The notes under the pieces were generated by a model that was not told the DNA's origin, made no database searches, and saw nothing but the letters and a program-made list of their open reading frames with translations. From the NCBI RefSeq assembly GCF_030035675.1, contig NC_084499.1, forward strand, positions 20,191,953 through 20,255,952: DNA of 64,000 nt, in the 5' to 3' direction. The stretch's first letter is position 1. The number at the start of each line of letters is the position of its first letter. Both the position numbers and the translations under genes were made by a program. This DNA comes from Rhineura floridana (taxonomy: Eukaryota > Chordata > Lepidosauria > Squamata > Rhineuridae). Of this stretch, positions 32,630-42,401 are shown one piece after another.

Positions 32630-33010
32630 AAACTCAAATCTCCTTTGGATGTTTTATTTTTCCTAGAACAATAATGAATTCCACCTTGGTTCCCCCCCCC
32701 TTGCGAAAAGAAAGCAAGCCAATGGTGCCTGTTCCAGGGACAGCTTTGCACGCCTCTCTCCTCCTCCCCACCACCCTATTTCCTGTGAGGGTTGAATGCA
32801 AAGGGCCCTGGCTTCCGCCCCTGTTGCCTTCTGACAGCTTGAAGGGATCCAAAAGAAAACTGAGACGCCGGTAAATGTTTTCAGATGGGATGCTTCAGAG
32901 GAAGGCAGGTCACTCTGTGTTGGCTTTGCTCCGGGTCCCTCCTTGCCCTCGTGAGGTTTAGTACTTTGTCCTTGCCATTTTTTGTCTTCCCTATGCAGAG
33001 GGTGGGGCTT
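32630..33010. other. No recognised feature
   Basis: I see no gene or repeat here. Confidence 0.4.
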
Positions 33011-33013
33011 TTC

Positions 33014-33690
33014 CTGGAAGGGCTGTGGCTCAGGGCCAGAGCATCTGCTTGGCATGCAGAATCAATCCCATCTCCAGGTAGGGCTGGGAATGTCCCCTTC
33101 CTGAAACCCTGGAGAGACGCTGCCGGTCAGAGTAGACAATAGTGAGCTCGATGAAGCAATGGTCTGAATCTTTCTGTGTTTCTCTTTAAATTAGCCCTTT
33201 ATTCAGAACCATGAGGACAGGGGTCTTGCTTTGTTTTGAGGAGGAGGGCCACAGCTCAGTGGCAGTGCACCTGTTTTGCATGCAAACAGTTCCAGGTTCA
33301 GTCCCCGATGGCATCTCCAAATTGGGCTGGGAATGTCCCTTGCCTGAAACTCCGGAGACCCGCTGCCGGTCAGTGTAAATGGTACTGAACTAGGTGGATC
33401 AATCGGCTGACTCGGGATAAGGCAGCTTCCTGTGTTTCTTTTTAATTCAGTCTTTTAGTCTGAACCATGAGGACTAGAATCTTGCTTTATTTTTAGCGAA
33501 AGGGCCATAGCTCAGTTGGCAGAGCATCTGCTTTCCATGCAGAAGGGCCCAGGTTCAGTCCTCAGTACTTCCAGGTAGGGCTGGGCATGTCCCCTGCCTG
33601 AAACCTTGGAGAGCCACTGCCAGTCAGTGTAGGCAATACTGAGCTAGATAGACCAATGGTCTGAGTCAGGATAAGGCAGCTAGTAAACGT
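33014..33690 (+). mobile_element. Family B SINE trimer
   Basis: There are three head-to-tail units. The conserved GCATGC region recurs at 33052, 33278 and 33535. Linkers between them share TTTAAATTAGCCCTTTATTC and CCATGAGGACTAGAATC. Each unit keeps a recognisable A box (CATAGCTCAGTTGGCAG) and B box (AGGTTCAGTCC). Confidence 0.85.
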
Positions 33691-34130
33691 ATGCACGACT
33701 GCAGTCTCCATGCCATGTAAGAACATGCAGCCCATCCCTGACTCTCCTTCCAGCACAGTAGAAACTATTTTGTGCGTCTGTTGGCTGTCATGGGGAGATG
33801 TCACTCTTTCCCCCCCTTCTCTCTTGCACACAACTCCTCCTGATTCTCTAATTTTAAATCTCACCAAAACATTCATAACAGACGGTGCAAAATTACAGTA
33901 GGACAACAAAGGCGTTGGGAAATGAGTTACAGTTGGGTGGAGTTTGGCTTCTTTCTCTCACAGGAGCTCAGCTGGGGTTTTGGTGTGGACTCTGGAGTGA
34001 CTGGAAGAGGGTGCAGAAAAAATTAAAAGCAAACGCGGTCCGTCAAATCGCAGGGCCTCCCGAGGAGAAATCTCAGGAGTGATTTTGACTTGGGGAGGTC
34101 TGCACACTGAGCCCATTTAATATTGATTCA
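33691..34130. other. No recognised feature
   Basis: I see no gene or repeat here. Confidence 0.4.
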
Positions 34131-34329
34131 ATAACCAAGTCCCGAACACGCCCAACCTTGTCTGATCTTGGAAGCTAAGCAGGGTCAGGCCTGGTTAGTA
34201 CTTGGATGGGAGACCGCCTAGTAATCCCAGGTGCTGTAGGCTTAGAGGAAGGCAATGGTAAACCACCTTGGAATACCTTTTACCATGAAAACCCTATGAA
34301 TGTAATCCAAAATATTAATAAGGTCGCTG
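34131..34329 (+). mobile_element. 5S-rRNA-derived SINE
   Basis: 34131-34243 matches vertebrate 5S rRNA from about nucleotide 12 to its end (GAACACGCCC; GGAAGCTAAGCAGGGTC; TGGATGGGAGACCGCC; GTGCTGTAGGCTT), so the internal promoter elements are well kept. A SINE body follows (GAGGAAGGCAATGGTAAACC; TTACCATGAAAACCCTATG). The missing start and the attached body show it is a retroposon, not a 5S gene. Confidence 0.9.
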
Positions 34330-34704
34330 GTGGGGAGGAGATCCTGGCTGGGAGTCCAGAGTCTGTGAGTTCAAATCCCTGCTCGTGTCTCCTGGGCGTC
34401 AAGGACCAGCTAAAGATGACCCCCACAGGGAGTGGCTCAGGGGTTATGTGCCCTGCCACCTGTGCAGCCGTGGGCAAGCTGCATGGTCCCAAGGAGCCCA
34501 GTTGCCCCCCAGCTGGCCGTTGCGGACAGGGAAGGGGCTGGCTTGTGCAGCTGTGGCAAGCTGAGCAGGCCCTGGCCAGCTGGGGAGGACTAGCTTTGGA
34601 GGGAGGCAATGGGAAACCCCCTCTGAATACCCCTCACCATGAAATCCCTATTCAGAGGGTAGCCATAAGTTGGGATCAACTTGAAGGCAGCCCATTTCCA
34701 TTTC
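34330..34704 (+). mobile_element. Second SINE unit with tRNA-like head and BovB-like tail
   Basis: It starts with a tRNA-like stretch (B-box-like GAGTTCAAATCCC), has a GC-rich middle, and repeats the body block GGAGGCAATGGGAAACC and CCATGAAATCCCTATTC. It ends GGGTAGCCATAAGTTGGGAT and CAACTTGAAGGC, close to the tail at 37840-37880. Confidence 0.65.
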
Positions 34705-35310
34705 AAGTTGTAATCCGCTGTCGGAGGCAGTATGTCTTCGAAGTAGGGATGGGCGAGAAATTAGATTCAGTTCACATTTCAAGCTGAATTTCTCAAATTT
34801 GCACTTTCCAAAACAATATGCGAACCGAAACACAGCCGTCCTTCAAAATTCACACTTATTTGAATTTTGCAATACAGTTCGACATCCAAACCATGTTTAC
34901 AAAAATGCATATATTAGGGGAAAGTGTTGCAGAAAAATGAATATATGAGTGAATATATCATACAAAAATGCATTATATTATGAGAAACGGCTTGGAAAAA
35001 TGTGTACGTTAGTCAAAACTGCCTACAAAAATGTGTTTGTTAGGAGAAATTCACATTAAAATGCTGAGGAATGTTCATGAGGATTTTTTAAAAGTAAAGT
35101 AAAATAAAATAAAACCCCACAAATTGCTGCAGAAATGTGGAGAACTGAATTTCAGACTGGAAAAATGAGAAACTGAGAACTGAAATCGACAGATCTTTCC
35201 ATCCCTACTCTGAATGCCAGTTTCTGGGAATCACAAGTGGGGAGAGTGCTGTTGTACTCAGGTCCTGCCTGCGGTCTTCCCATTGGGGCATATGTGTGGC
35301 CTCTTGCAAA
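34705..35310 (+). mobile_element. CR1-type 3' end split by a reversed TAGGGATGG-family MITE
   Basis: The MITE (34744-35207, reversed, TAGGGATGGG to CCATCCCTA) sits inside a CR1-type 3' end. Left of it is CGGAGGCAGTATGTCTTCGAA and right of it CTCTGAATGCCAGTTTCTGG; uninterrupted copies read straight through. The flanks CTTCGAAG and CTCTGAAT fit a diverged 8-bp duplication. Confidence 0.75.
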
Positions 35311-35850
35311 GGTGTCCTTAGAAATATTTTTTTTTTGGTGGGGGGGGATCTATGAATTGTGCTAAAATGTACATATTTTCCAGGAAAGATATGTACAAAA
35401 GTGCATATTTTAAGGGAAACAGATAGAAATGCATTCAAAGATGCATCCAAAATGCATATATAACGGGAAAGTGCCTGCAATTTAAGGGTGATCTCCTCCC
35501 CCCCATTTTTAAATTATGCAATAGATATGATGGAAGAGATTTAGGACTGAATAAACGTGAACCTGACATGGAATGGAAATAGGCTGATCTCACAATCCCT
35601 TCTCAAATTCACTAAAGCCCAATAACCTTTTCCAAACATTCTAAGAACATTGGGGTCAGGATTTAGCTGGCAGAGGAGCAGATAAAAGATCTGTTGCATT
35701 TTTGCAGATGTTTAATTTGAGACTTGATGTGCTCATTTAGGGCCAAGCTAGATGAGATGAAGCAAAACCTAGATTAGATCCCCTGACATTGGGAGGAAAA
35801 TTGGATTGGGCCCATGGGCCCAGAGAAGAGAATTTAACCCACCCCTCTGG
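35311..35850. other. Unassigned, possible MITE scrap at 35360-35480
   Basis: 35360-35480 has T-tract-like repeats resembling the TAGGGATGG family (AAGTGCATATTTTAAGGG), too diverged to align by eye. Confidence 0.35.
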
Positions 35851-35851
35851 G

Positions 35852-36400
35852 AGAGAGCATGTGAGAGAAGGAAGCGGCAGAAAGAGAGAGGAGAAGGTGG
35901 AAGAAAAAGAGAGGGGGTGCAGTAAAATAGTGTGTGAGAGAAGGAGGTGGCAGAAAGAAACAGAGAAAAATAAGATGGAAAGAGAGTGAGGGAGAAACAG
36001 AGGGAGGTGACAAAAGAGAGTGTGAGAGAGAAATTGAAGGCAGTGGCAAAAGAGAGTGAGAAAGAAACAGAAGAGGTGCAAAAGAGAGATTGAGAGAGAA
36101 ACTGAAGGGGGTGGCAAAAGAGAGAGTGAGAGAGAAGGGGGTGTCAGAAAGAGAACGTGAGAGGAGATGACAGGAAAAAGGTGGTGTGAGAGAGAGAAGG
36201 GGTGGCAAAAGAATGTGAGGGAAAGAGAGAAGGAGGTGGCAGGAAAAGGTGGCAAAAGAGAGAGAGAAAGAGAAAGGGGGTGTCAGAAAGAGAGAAAAAA
36301 GTGGCAAAAGAGAAAGGGGTGGCCAGTGAGAGTGTGGCAGAAAAGGAGAAGGTGGAGAAGGTAGAGAAGGAAGTGGCAGAAAGAGAGAGAAAAGTGGGTG
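35852..36400. repeat. Long purine-rich tract, GA minisatellite-like
   Basis: About 550 bp are almost all A and G on the + strand, with loosely repeated units such as GAGAGAGAAGGGGGTGGCA separated by AAAAGAGAGAGTGAGAG. The complement gives long Ser/Leu/Phe-rich open frames that are artefacts of composition. Confidence 0.85.
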
Positions 36401-36505
36401 GCAATTTGGCTCTGGCCCTGCCTGCCATTGGCATCAGACCCACTGGCATGCAGCCCAGCAGGGGGTAATGTAGCCCTTATCAGAAGAACAGATTGCCCAC
36501 CCTTG
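36401..36505 (-). mobile_element. hAT-like family A fragment, reversed
   Basis: It reads TTTGGCTCTGGCCCTGCCTG and GATTGCCCACCCTTGCC, the reversed centre and end of family A. Confidence 0.5.
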
Positions 36506-37064
36506 CCTTATAGGGACAAAGGAGACCCCAACCCTAAGGTACAAAGCACCAGGTTTTGTGGCGTTTCTTTTCTTTTCACCGAGCAAAGATTTCTGATTCC
36601 TCGCCAACTAGTTAGACTCTTTCCATTTTCTCCCCCTATAGACAGCTTTAGCGCTTAGCTGTTTGAGGTTAGCTGCGGCACATCACACATATTTTCCTTC
36701 TTTCCACAAACGTTAGCAAAAAGCAATCCAACCCTAGAAGGGAAGGTATTTCTTTTCTGGGACCTTTTCCCTAGTGAAACACTAGGGTGGATGGGGTGAA
36801 CCTCCAGCCTGGGAGTCAAAGGTGGCCCTCCAGGCCTCACTACCTGGCCCCTGAGACTCTCTCCAATCCACATCCCCTCAGCCCAGGCTGCACCTCTCAC
36901 CAGTTCTGCTTCACACCCTGTTTATTTTATTTTATTTTTTCTTTGGCCTGGCTGAAATGCATCCTTGAGCTGTGGCGAAGCCTCTCGCTTGTCTGGAGAG
37001 ATGTGTGCATGGAGGCAGATGTGCAAAAACATCTGGCTTGTGGGCAGACAGCTGGAATGTAGCT
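36506..37064. other. No recognised feature
   Basis: A (TTTTA)n patch lies at 36915-36942. No gene is seen. Confidence 0.4.
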
Positions 37065-37400
37065 TACTGTCATTCATCATTGGCGATCACTTGTGGCCGA
37101 GTAAGATTGTCTTGCAGGGTAAGATCTTTAATGGTGGGTCCATAAGTGACTGTGGAGGCCAATTCTGGATCCACACAGCCTTCCACAGCGAGGACATAAG
37201 TTTCCAGATGGAAAATGGTGATGATGAGGAGTTGCTTGGTGTGCCTTCCACTTAGCTTGTTTGTCCCTTTCGCCCTGTACTCGTGCTTCTTCAAAGTCCA
37301 CAGCACCTTTGATAATGGCCGACCTCCAGTTCGGATGCTCATAGGCCAAGGCTTCCCAGTTCTCGATGAAGAATCACATTCGTTGCTAAACCTATGTTCT
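37065..37400 (-). mobile_element. LINE 3' end with zinc-knuckle-like peptide, reversed
   Basis: On the - strand a frame ends CPRCGRLCGSRIGLHSHLW and TH, a CxxC...H...H pattern common at the C-terminus of some LINE proteins. A short 3' untranslated part follows down to about 37065. The upstream part has lost its frame. The LINE family is uncertain. Confidence 0.6.
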
Positions 37401-37401
37401 G

Positions 37402-37505
37402 CCTCTGGACTCACCACCCAGCTCTGGCATGTGGCCCTTGGAATGTTGCCCACGAGGGAATGTGGCCCTTGGGTCGCAAAAAGTTTTCCCCATTCCCTGG
37501 CTCAA
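37402..37505 (-). mobile_element. hAT-like family A fragment, reversed
   Basis: It contains CTCTGGCATGTGGCCCTTGG and ACGAGGGAATGTGGCCC. Confidence 0.55.
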
Positions 37506-37549
37506 CAACAGCCACAACAAAAAGCCCCCCCCCCGCAAAAATAGCTTTG

Positions 37550-37895
37550 CAGATACCATGGAATGCAAAAAAGACAAATAATTGGGTGTTAGAACAAATT
37601 AAACCAGAACTATCACTAGAAGCTAAAATGATGAAACTGAGGGTATCGTACTTTGGACACATCATGAGAAGACATGATTCATTAGAAAAGATAATAATGC
37701 TTGGAAAAACAGAAGGGGGTAGAAAAAGAGGAAGGCCAAACAAGAGATGGATTGATTCCATCAAGGAAGCCACAGACCTGAACTTACAAGATCTGAACAG
37801 GGTGGTTCATGACAGATGCTCTTGGAGGTCACTGATTCATAGGGTAGCCATAAGTCGTAGTCGACTTGGAGGCACATAACAACAATGAAGAAAAA
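37550..37895 (+). mobile_element. RTE/BovB-type LINE 3' fragment, open reading frame intact to the stop
   Basis: The frame from about 37550 to the stop at 37877-37879 reads IPWNAKKTNNWVLEQIK, SYFGHIMRRHDSLEK and then an RKRGRPNKRWID block, closely resembling the end of the BovB reverse-transcriptase protein (FGHxMRRxDSLEKTLMLGK, GRQRxRWLDG). About 108 residues are open, then a short 3' tail with CATAAGTCGTAGTCGACTTG. It is 5'-truncated, as is usual for LINEs. Confidence 0.85.
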
Positions 37896-38054
37896 TTGTA
37901 GGAAAACCAGGATTGGATTTTTGTGTGAAAGCATCTGCCCCTTCATTCTAGGTGTCCAGCCTCCCAGAGCCATTATTTCATGCCTAGTTTGGACTGATGT
38001 ACCTTGGGAATTTAGGGACAAAACCCACATACTAAGCTGATTCAGGAAGCTCAC

Positions 38055-38150
38055 ATAGGAAGCTGCCTTAAACAGAGTCAGACCATTGGTGCACCTAGCT
38101 CAATATTGTCTACTCTGACTGGCAGTGACTCTCCAGGGTTTCAGGCAAGT
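38055..38150 (-). mobile_element. tRNA-like SINE (family B) 3' part, reversed
   Basis: It reads CACATAGGAAGCTGCCTTAA and GACTGGCAGTGACTCTCC. Confidence 0.65.
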
Positions 38151-38174
38151 AAGTGCGTAGAATAAACATGCTTC

Positions 38175-38400
38175 TATTTGTAACAACAGCATGCAAAAAA
38201 AAAGGCTTGCAAAAATGTGTACCTTAGGAGACACTGCGTAGAAAAACATGTGCGTTAGGGGAAATTGGCATGAAAAAGCAGATGGAATCTTAGGAGGGCT
38301 TGTTTTTAAATTGCAAACTCATGTGGAAATGTGGAGGACTGAAGTTGAGACTGAAAAAATGAACTGAAGGAAACTGGAAGTGACAGATTTGCCCACCCTT
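38175..38400 (-). mobile_element. TAGGGATGG-family MITE, reversed, partial
   Basis: It runs from TTGCAAAAATGTGTACC to GACAGATTTGCCCACCCTTA. Confidence 0.6.
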
Positions 38401-38505
38401 AGCAAAAATTCTCATCATCCTTGACCGTTGGGCCACGCTGTCTGGGGCTGATGGGAGTTAGAGCCCAACAACGTCTGGCGGGCCACAGGTTTCCCAAGAA
38501 CTACA
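38401..38505. mobile_element. Palindromic hAT-like element, right half
   Basis: It contains CATCATCCTTGACCGTTG and GGGCTGATGGGAGTTAGAGC, as in 15520-15655. Confidence 0.5.
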
Positions 38506-38559
38506 CCGGGAAAGCAAAATTCCAAAAGGCAATGCTTTTCCAAACCATTTCTGGGCAAA

Positions 38560-38860
38560 GTACACCCCCCTCCCCGCCTCCCTCTGAATAAGGCTGAGTC
38601 AGTGTGAATTTGTTAAATCCACATTAAGAGCCTTGTTTGTTTTTGCTAATTCAGACCGCCTGAGATCAAATTGGGATTCCATTTGCTAAGGACTCATGTT
38701 AATTAATAAAAACCTATTTATTTGCTCAGAGTTCCGTGCCGCCTCCGGGTCACATTTACCATAATTGTTATTTCAAACAAAAACAGACCGAGGCCTTGGA
38801 CTTTCCAAAGCGAAGCTGGAAGGGAGCTCCATTTATTTTTCTTGGGAAGAATTTACAGCT
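38560..38860. promoter_or_regulatory. Candidate conserved noncoding element
   Basis: This repeat-free island, about 4.6 kb upstream of exon 2, is rich in TAAT cores (CATGTTAATTAATAAAAACC, TTTGCTAATTCAG, CCATAATTGTTATTTC). Such composition is common in developmental enhancers, but no alignment was available. Confidence 0.3.
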
Positions 38861-38927
38861 AATGCTCACCAGGGTTTTTCAGTCCCTTCAAGCAGCAGGG
38901 AAAGGAATGGAAAAAATGGAAGTGTCG

Positions 38928-38970
38928 AAGGAAGGAAGGAAGGAAGGAAGGAAGGAAGGAAGGAAGGAAG
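38928..38970. repeat. (GGAA)n microsatellite
   Basis: There are about ten perfect GGAA units on the + strand. Confidence 0.95.
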
Positions 38971-39059
38971 AGGGGAGAGACTTAGAACTGGTTATCAGCT
39001 TGGAAGGCAGGAAGGTCAAGGAAGCGTTCTAGAAAACTGCCCACAAAGAAATCAAGTGA

Positions 39060-39245
39060 GAGCCCGTGTGGTATAGTATGATGTAGTAGTTAGAGTTTCT
39101 GATGAGGACTGGGTTCAGATCCCTAGTCAGCCATGAAGCACACCGCTGGACCATGGGCCAGTCGCCGTCTCTGAGCCTAACCCACTTCACAGGGTTGTTG
39201 TGAAAACAAAACAGAGAGAGAACACTGCAGTAAATGGCTCCCATT
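39060..39245 (+). mobile_element. MIR-like SINE (family C)
   Basis: It has a tRNA-like head (GATGTAGTAGTTAGAG; GGGTTCAGATCCC as B box) and a core with CAGTCGCCGTCTCTGAGCC and CAGGGTTGTTGTGAAAAC. Confidence 0.7.
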
Positions 39246-40209
39246 GATAGAATATGTAAAAAATTGATTTGGGCAAATATAAGAGCTTCTTCATATATAC
39301 TGTCAGAACTGTATTGATTATTGACTATGAGTCTGGATATGTAGACTGACACAGAGGCACACACACATACATAGAGAGAGATTTGGTGTGAAGGTTTATT
39401 TATTAATATGTTTAACATTTAATTTATTTTTTTAGAATGCTATGTATTTAATATTTCATGGGCTGAAATTATAATAATTTTTTTTTTAAGGAAAGGAACA
39501 TTATAACCATCCACAAACTCCTTGGGGAAAAGGTGGGATCAAATTTTAGTTTAGTTTCATTAAATTTATATATATTGCTTCACATATCCGGAGATGTTCC
39601 GAAGCAATTTACAATAACACAAAATATGCAATATAAAGAAAAATAAAACAATGGAAATATAAAATATTAAAAGAAAACGTCATCTAAACCAGGACAAGTT
39701 TGTCTACCACCTCTGTGAAGGATGAGTGTTGTGTAAGGCAGGATAAAATGGTAACTCAGTCAACAAGTAAATAAAATGGAGATTGCCATTTAAGGGCAGA
39801 AACTGGTGCAAGAAATTAAAACGTAGATTTTAAAACTGTTCGGGGCAGGGACCTTTTATGGCTTACGTTGCTCTTTAAATGTCATGCATATTGACGGCAG
39901 TTGCGAGGATTAGGGACTAGGGGATGGCTTGCAAAACTCCACAGTTACAGATTATTATTACTTCAGCAATTTATAGACCACTTCATTACAATAGTCTCTA
40001 AGTGGTGTACAAGTCACTCAGTACAATAAAGATAAAAATCAGTTCAAACTATGAAATAAAAAAGCCTTCAGGAGGCACCAGAAGTTCAACAGTGAGGGAG
40101 GCAAAGGGCAAGTCATGTGCTTTAAATGTGCACTAGATGTGCTTTAAACAAATGGTGTGGACCTGCTGAGAAATTCGTGGTGAGATGAGCAAGGATTTGA
40201 ACCTGGAGG
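39246..40209. other. AT-rich stretch with two LINE-like tails
   Basis: 39545-39680 and 39950-40060 share a layout (TTTATA, a CACTTAG/GGAGATG-type block, AATTTACAATA, then A-rich sequence) typical of reversed LINE-like 3' ends. A family G scrap (ATGTGCTTTAAATGTGC) is near 40115. No gene is seen. Confidence 0.35.
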
Positions 40210-40330
40210 TTGATATCCAATACTAGTTCTACTCAGAGTAGACCCACTATCTATTAATGACATGACTAACGGGTTTATTCATTTCAGTGGGTCTACTTAA
40301 GCCCTGAGTCTCTCCAGTCCCCTACCCAAC
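40210..40330. mobile_element. Short palindromic element, family E
   Basis: CTACTCAGAGTAGACCCACT on the left is matched by an inverted CAGTGGGTCTACTTAAG on the right. Confidence 0.55.
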
Positions 40331-40615
40331 ACTCGATCAATTATTCCATGCTGGCTCTAAATTGTGAAATTTCTCTCCATAATTTCAATGTACAAACATT
40401 GGCATCTTGGGCTGGGGAGGGAAGAGGCGGGGAGAACTATGGCACCAGTCTATTTTTGACTTTTCCTCGTGAGCAAGTCTTATTCTTGGAAAATCACTCC
40501 ATTCTGCTGTGAGAATTGTGGAAAATTCAATGTAAGTCAGTTTTCCTCCTGTGGGTACAAGTATACCCTATTGGGGGGGGGGAAACCCTGGGAGGTGGTT
40601 CATTATTATTAATGG

Positions 40616-41250
40616 TAGGGATGGGATCCGTTGGCCAGTGCCATTTCAAAAGCATTCCGTCGACGTAACAGGCCAGTAAGAATTTGAGTTCGTTCTTTGC
40701 CTGCTAGCTGCTGCTTTTAATGATTAATTTTTTCCCATTGCAAAAGTATTAGAACCATAGAATCATAGAATAGTAGAGTTGGAAGGGACCGATAAGGCCA
40801 TCAAGTCCACCCCCCTGCTCAATGCAGGAATCCAAATCAAAGCATTCCTGACAGATGTCCAGCTGCCTCTTGAATGCCTCCAGTGTCGGAGAGCCCACTT
40901 CCTCTCTAGGTCATTGGTTCCATTGTCGTATGGCTCTAACAGTTAGGAATTTTTTCCTGATGTCCAGTATTGATACAAATATTAATATTTTGAAAGGAAA
41001 TATTGATAAATTGAATTGAAATTGAATTGAAACTTTATTTTTACCCCGCCCTTTTTCCAAACTGGAACTCAATGAAAGGAAATATCAATAATCAATACAA
41101 TTATCATTCTCAATATCAGTATTTTAGAGGCAGGCTTTTAAAAAAAAAGATTTCAAAAATAGCTGCAGAAAATTGCTACATCAAAATCCAATCTGCAACA
41201 ATAGAGAATAAGCAGATCAATGGAAAGTTCAGTTCCAAAGCCAAAGCCAA
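40616..41250 (+). mobile_element. hAT-like family F, copy 2, with two nested insertions
   Basis: It is collinear with 18614-18988 but interrupted by a reversed CR1 3' end (40752-40966) and by a short segment with CCCGCCCTTTTTCCAAACTG (about 41008-41074), a reversed SINE/LINE tail. The CR1 is flanked by GTATT on both sides. Confidence 0.75.
40752..40966 (-). mobile_element. CR1 LINE 3' end, reversed
   Basis: It begins with the ATAGAATCATAGAATAG repeat, the reversed CR1 8-bp tail motif, then AGTTGGAAGGGACC and CTGCTCAATGCAGGAATCC, and ends TTTTTCCTGATGTCCAG. Confidence 0.85.
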
Positions 41251-41279
41251 ATAATAATAATAATTTATTGCCAAGGTTG

Positions 41280-41375
41280 CCAAGCAGGGCCAGTGAGATT
41301 TCCAAGGGCCAGACAGAGACATCTGGAGGGCCATATTCAGGCCTCAGGGCTGAGGTCCGCTGCCTTTGTTTTTGA
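41280..41375 (+). mobile_element. hAT-like family A 3' scrap
   Basis: It contains ATCTGGAGGGCCATATTCAG and CAGGGCTGAGGTCCGCTGCC. Confidence 0.4.
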
Positions 41376-41379
41376 GCAA

Positions 41380-42204
41380 GGCTTTTGCGCCCTCAGCCAT
41401 ATCCCTTTTTACAGGTTTCTGCTTTGAGGTGGGACCATTTCCTGGCAGCGCCGGGAAGGCCCTATTAGTGAGCAATTCTCTAAGTGGGCCACATCACAGC
41501 CGCTCAAATTTGACATAGAGCAGAGGAATCTGGGGCAACCCTGCTACAAATCAAAGGGGCTGTCATAAAACGATTCCAAATTTCAAAATGAATTCCAAAA
41601 GAGTTTTCTTTCCCGCCATTAGGGAGCAAATGGAAGCCAGATGTTTGCATAGCAGGGGGTGGCGGGAGAGAAGAAATTGCTGTATAGTATTTCAGGACAG
41701 AATATAAACTAACACCAACACACCCACCCCAGGGACTCTTCTCATGCGGGCTGTACCTTTCTAAGCCACGTTTCCATTTTCACTGGGCTCTAAAATGAGA
41801 CTGCGACTCTGGGTCCAGAACAACATTTTATTCCAGTAGTTGTCACGAGCACGGGAAGTCCGGTTTCTTGGGAGTAAATCACCAACACGTGTAACAACTA
41901 ACCAGAACTGGGGGCGGGGGGAGGAGCAAGCGAAAGAGAAGCAAGAGAAAGGCGACCTGTTCTCTCACTGATTCCTTCTTTAGTAATTGCTTGTTTGTCT
42001 TTCCTCGGGCTTTACTTCCTTCCTCTTCCTTTCTAGTCAGTGACGGATAGCACTGGCGAGTGCAGGCCTCATGGCTCTACAATGGGCACATGTATGTGTG
42101 TGGTCAGAATGACTTTATTTCCCAGTGGTAATAAACCTTACGTTCCGTTATTCTGTCGACCGACAGTCTTGCCAGACTACTTGTTTCTGCATTCTTCTGC
42201 AATA
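41380..42204. promoter_or_regulatory. Repeat-free island upstream of exon 2, possible noncoding element (41440-41700)
   Basis: There is no recognised repeat over 800 bp. The left part (GTGAGCAATTCTCTAAGTGG; CTGTCATAAAACGATTCC) looks constrained. It lies 1.2-2 kb upstream of exon 2. The function is a guess. Confidence 0.25.
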
Positions 42205-42206
42205 TA

Positions 42207-42401
42207 CAGTAGGGCCCCGCTTTATGGCGCTTCGCTAATGCGGCGGTCTCAATTAGACACAATTAGACTAAAGCCCCACTCATACGGCGCTTGTTCCACT
42301 TTTACGGCGGTTTTCGGGCATCACGCACCATTCTATTCAATGGGTTCCGCTTTACAGCGGGGGTCCGGAACGTAACCCGCCGTATGAGTGGGGCCCTACT
42401 G
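42207..42401. mobile_element. Tigger/pogo-like MITE
   Basis: This 195-bp element has inverted ends CAGTAGGGCCCCGCTTTATG and AGTGGGGCCCTACTG, bounded by TA on both sides (42205-42206 and 42402-42403), the target duplication of the Tc1/mariner group. CAGT ends and internal CGGCG palindromes fit pogo/Tigger-type elements. Confidence 0.8.

Noticed and set aside
34131-34243. 5S rRNA gene
   Set aside because: The 5' end is missing, several bases differ from 5S, no terminator T-run follows, and a SINE body is attached.
34206-34787. 193-codon + strand frame
   Set aside because: It runs through the 5S SINE, the second SINE and into a MITE; no conserved protein features.
35737-36307. Two long - strand frames of 157-172 codons rich in Ser, Phe and Leu
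   Set aside because: They are the complement of the purine-only tract; any frame stays open there. No domain, splice context or normal composition.
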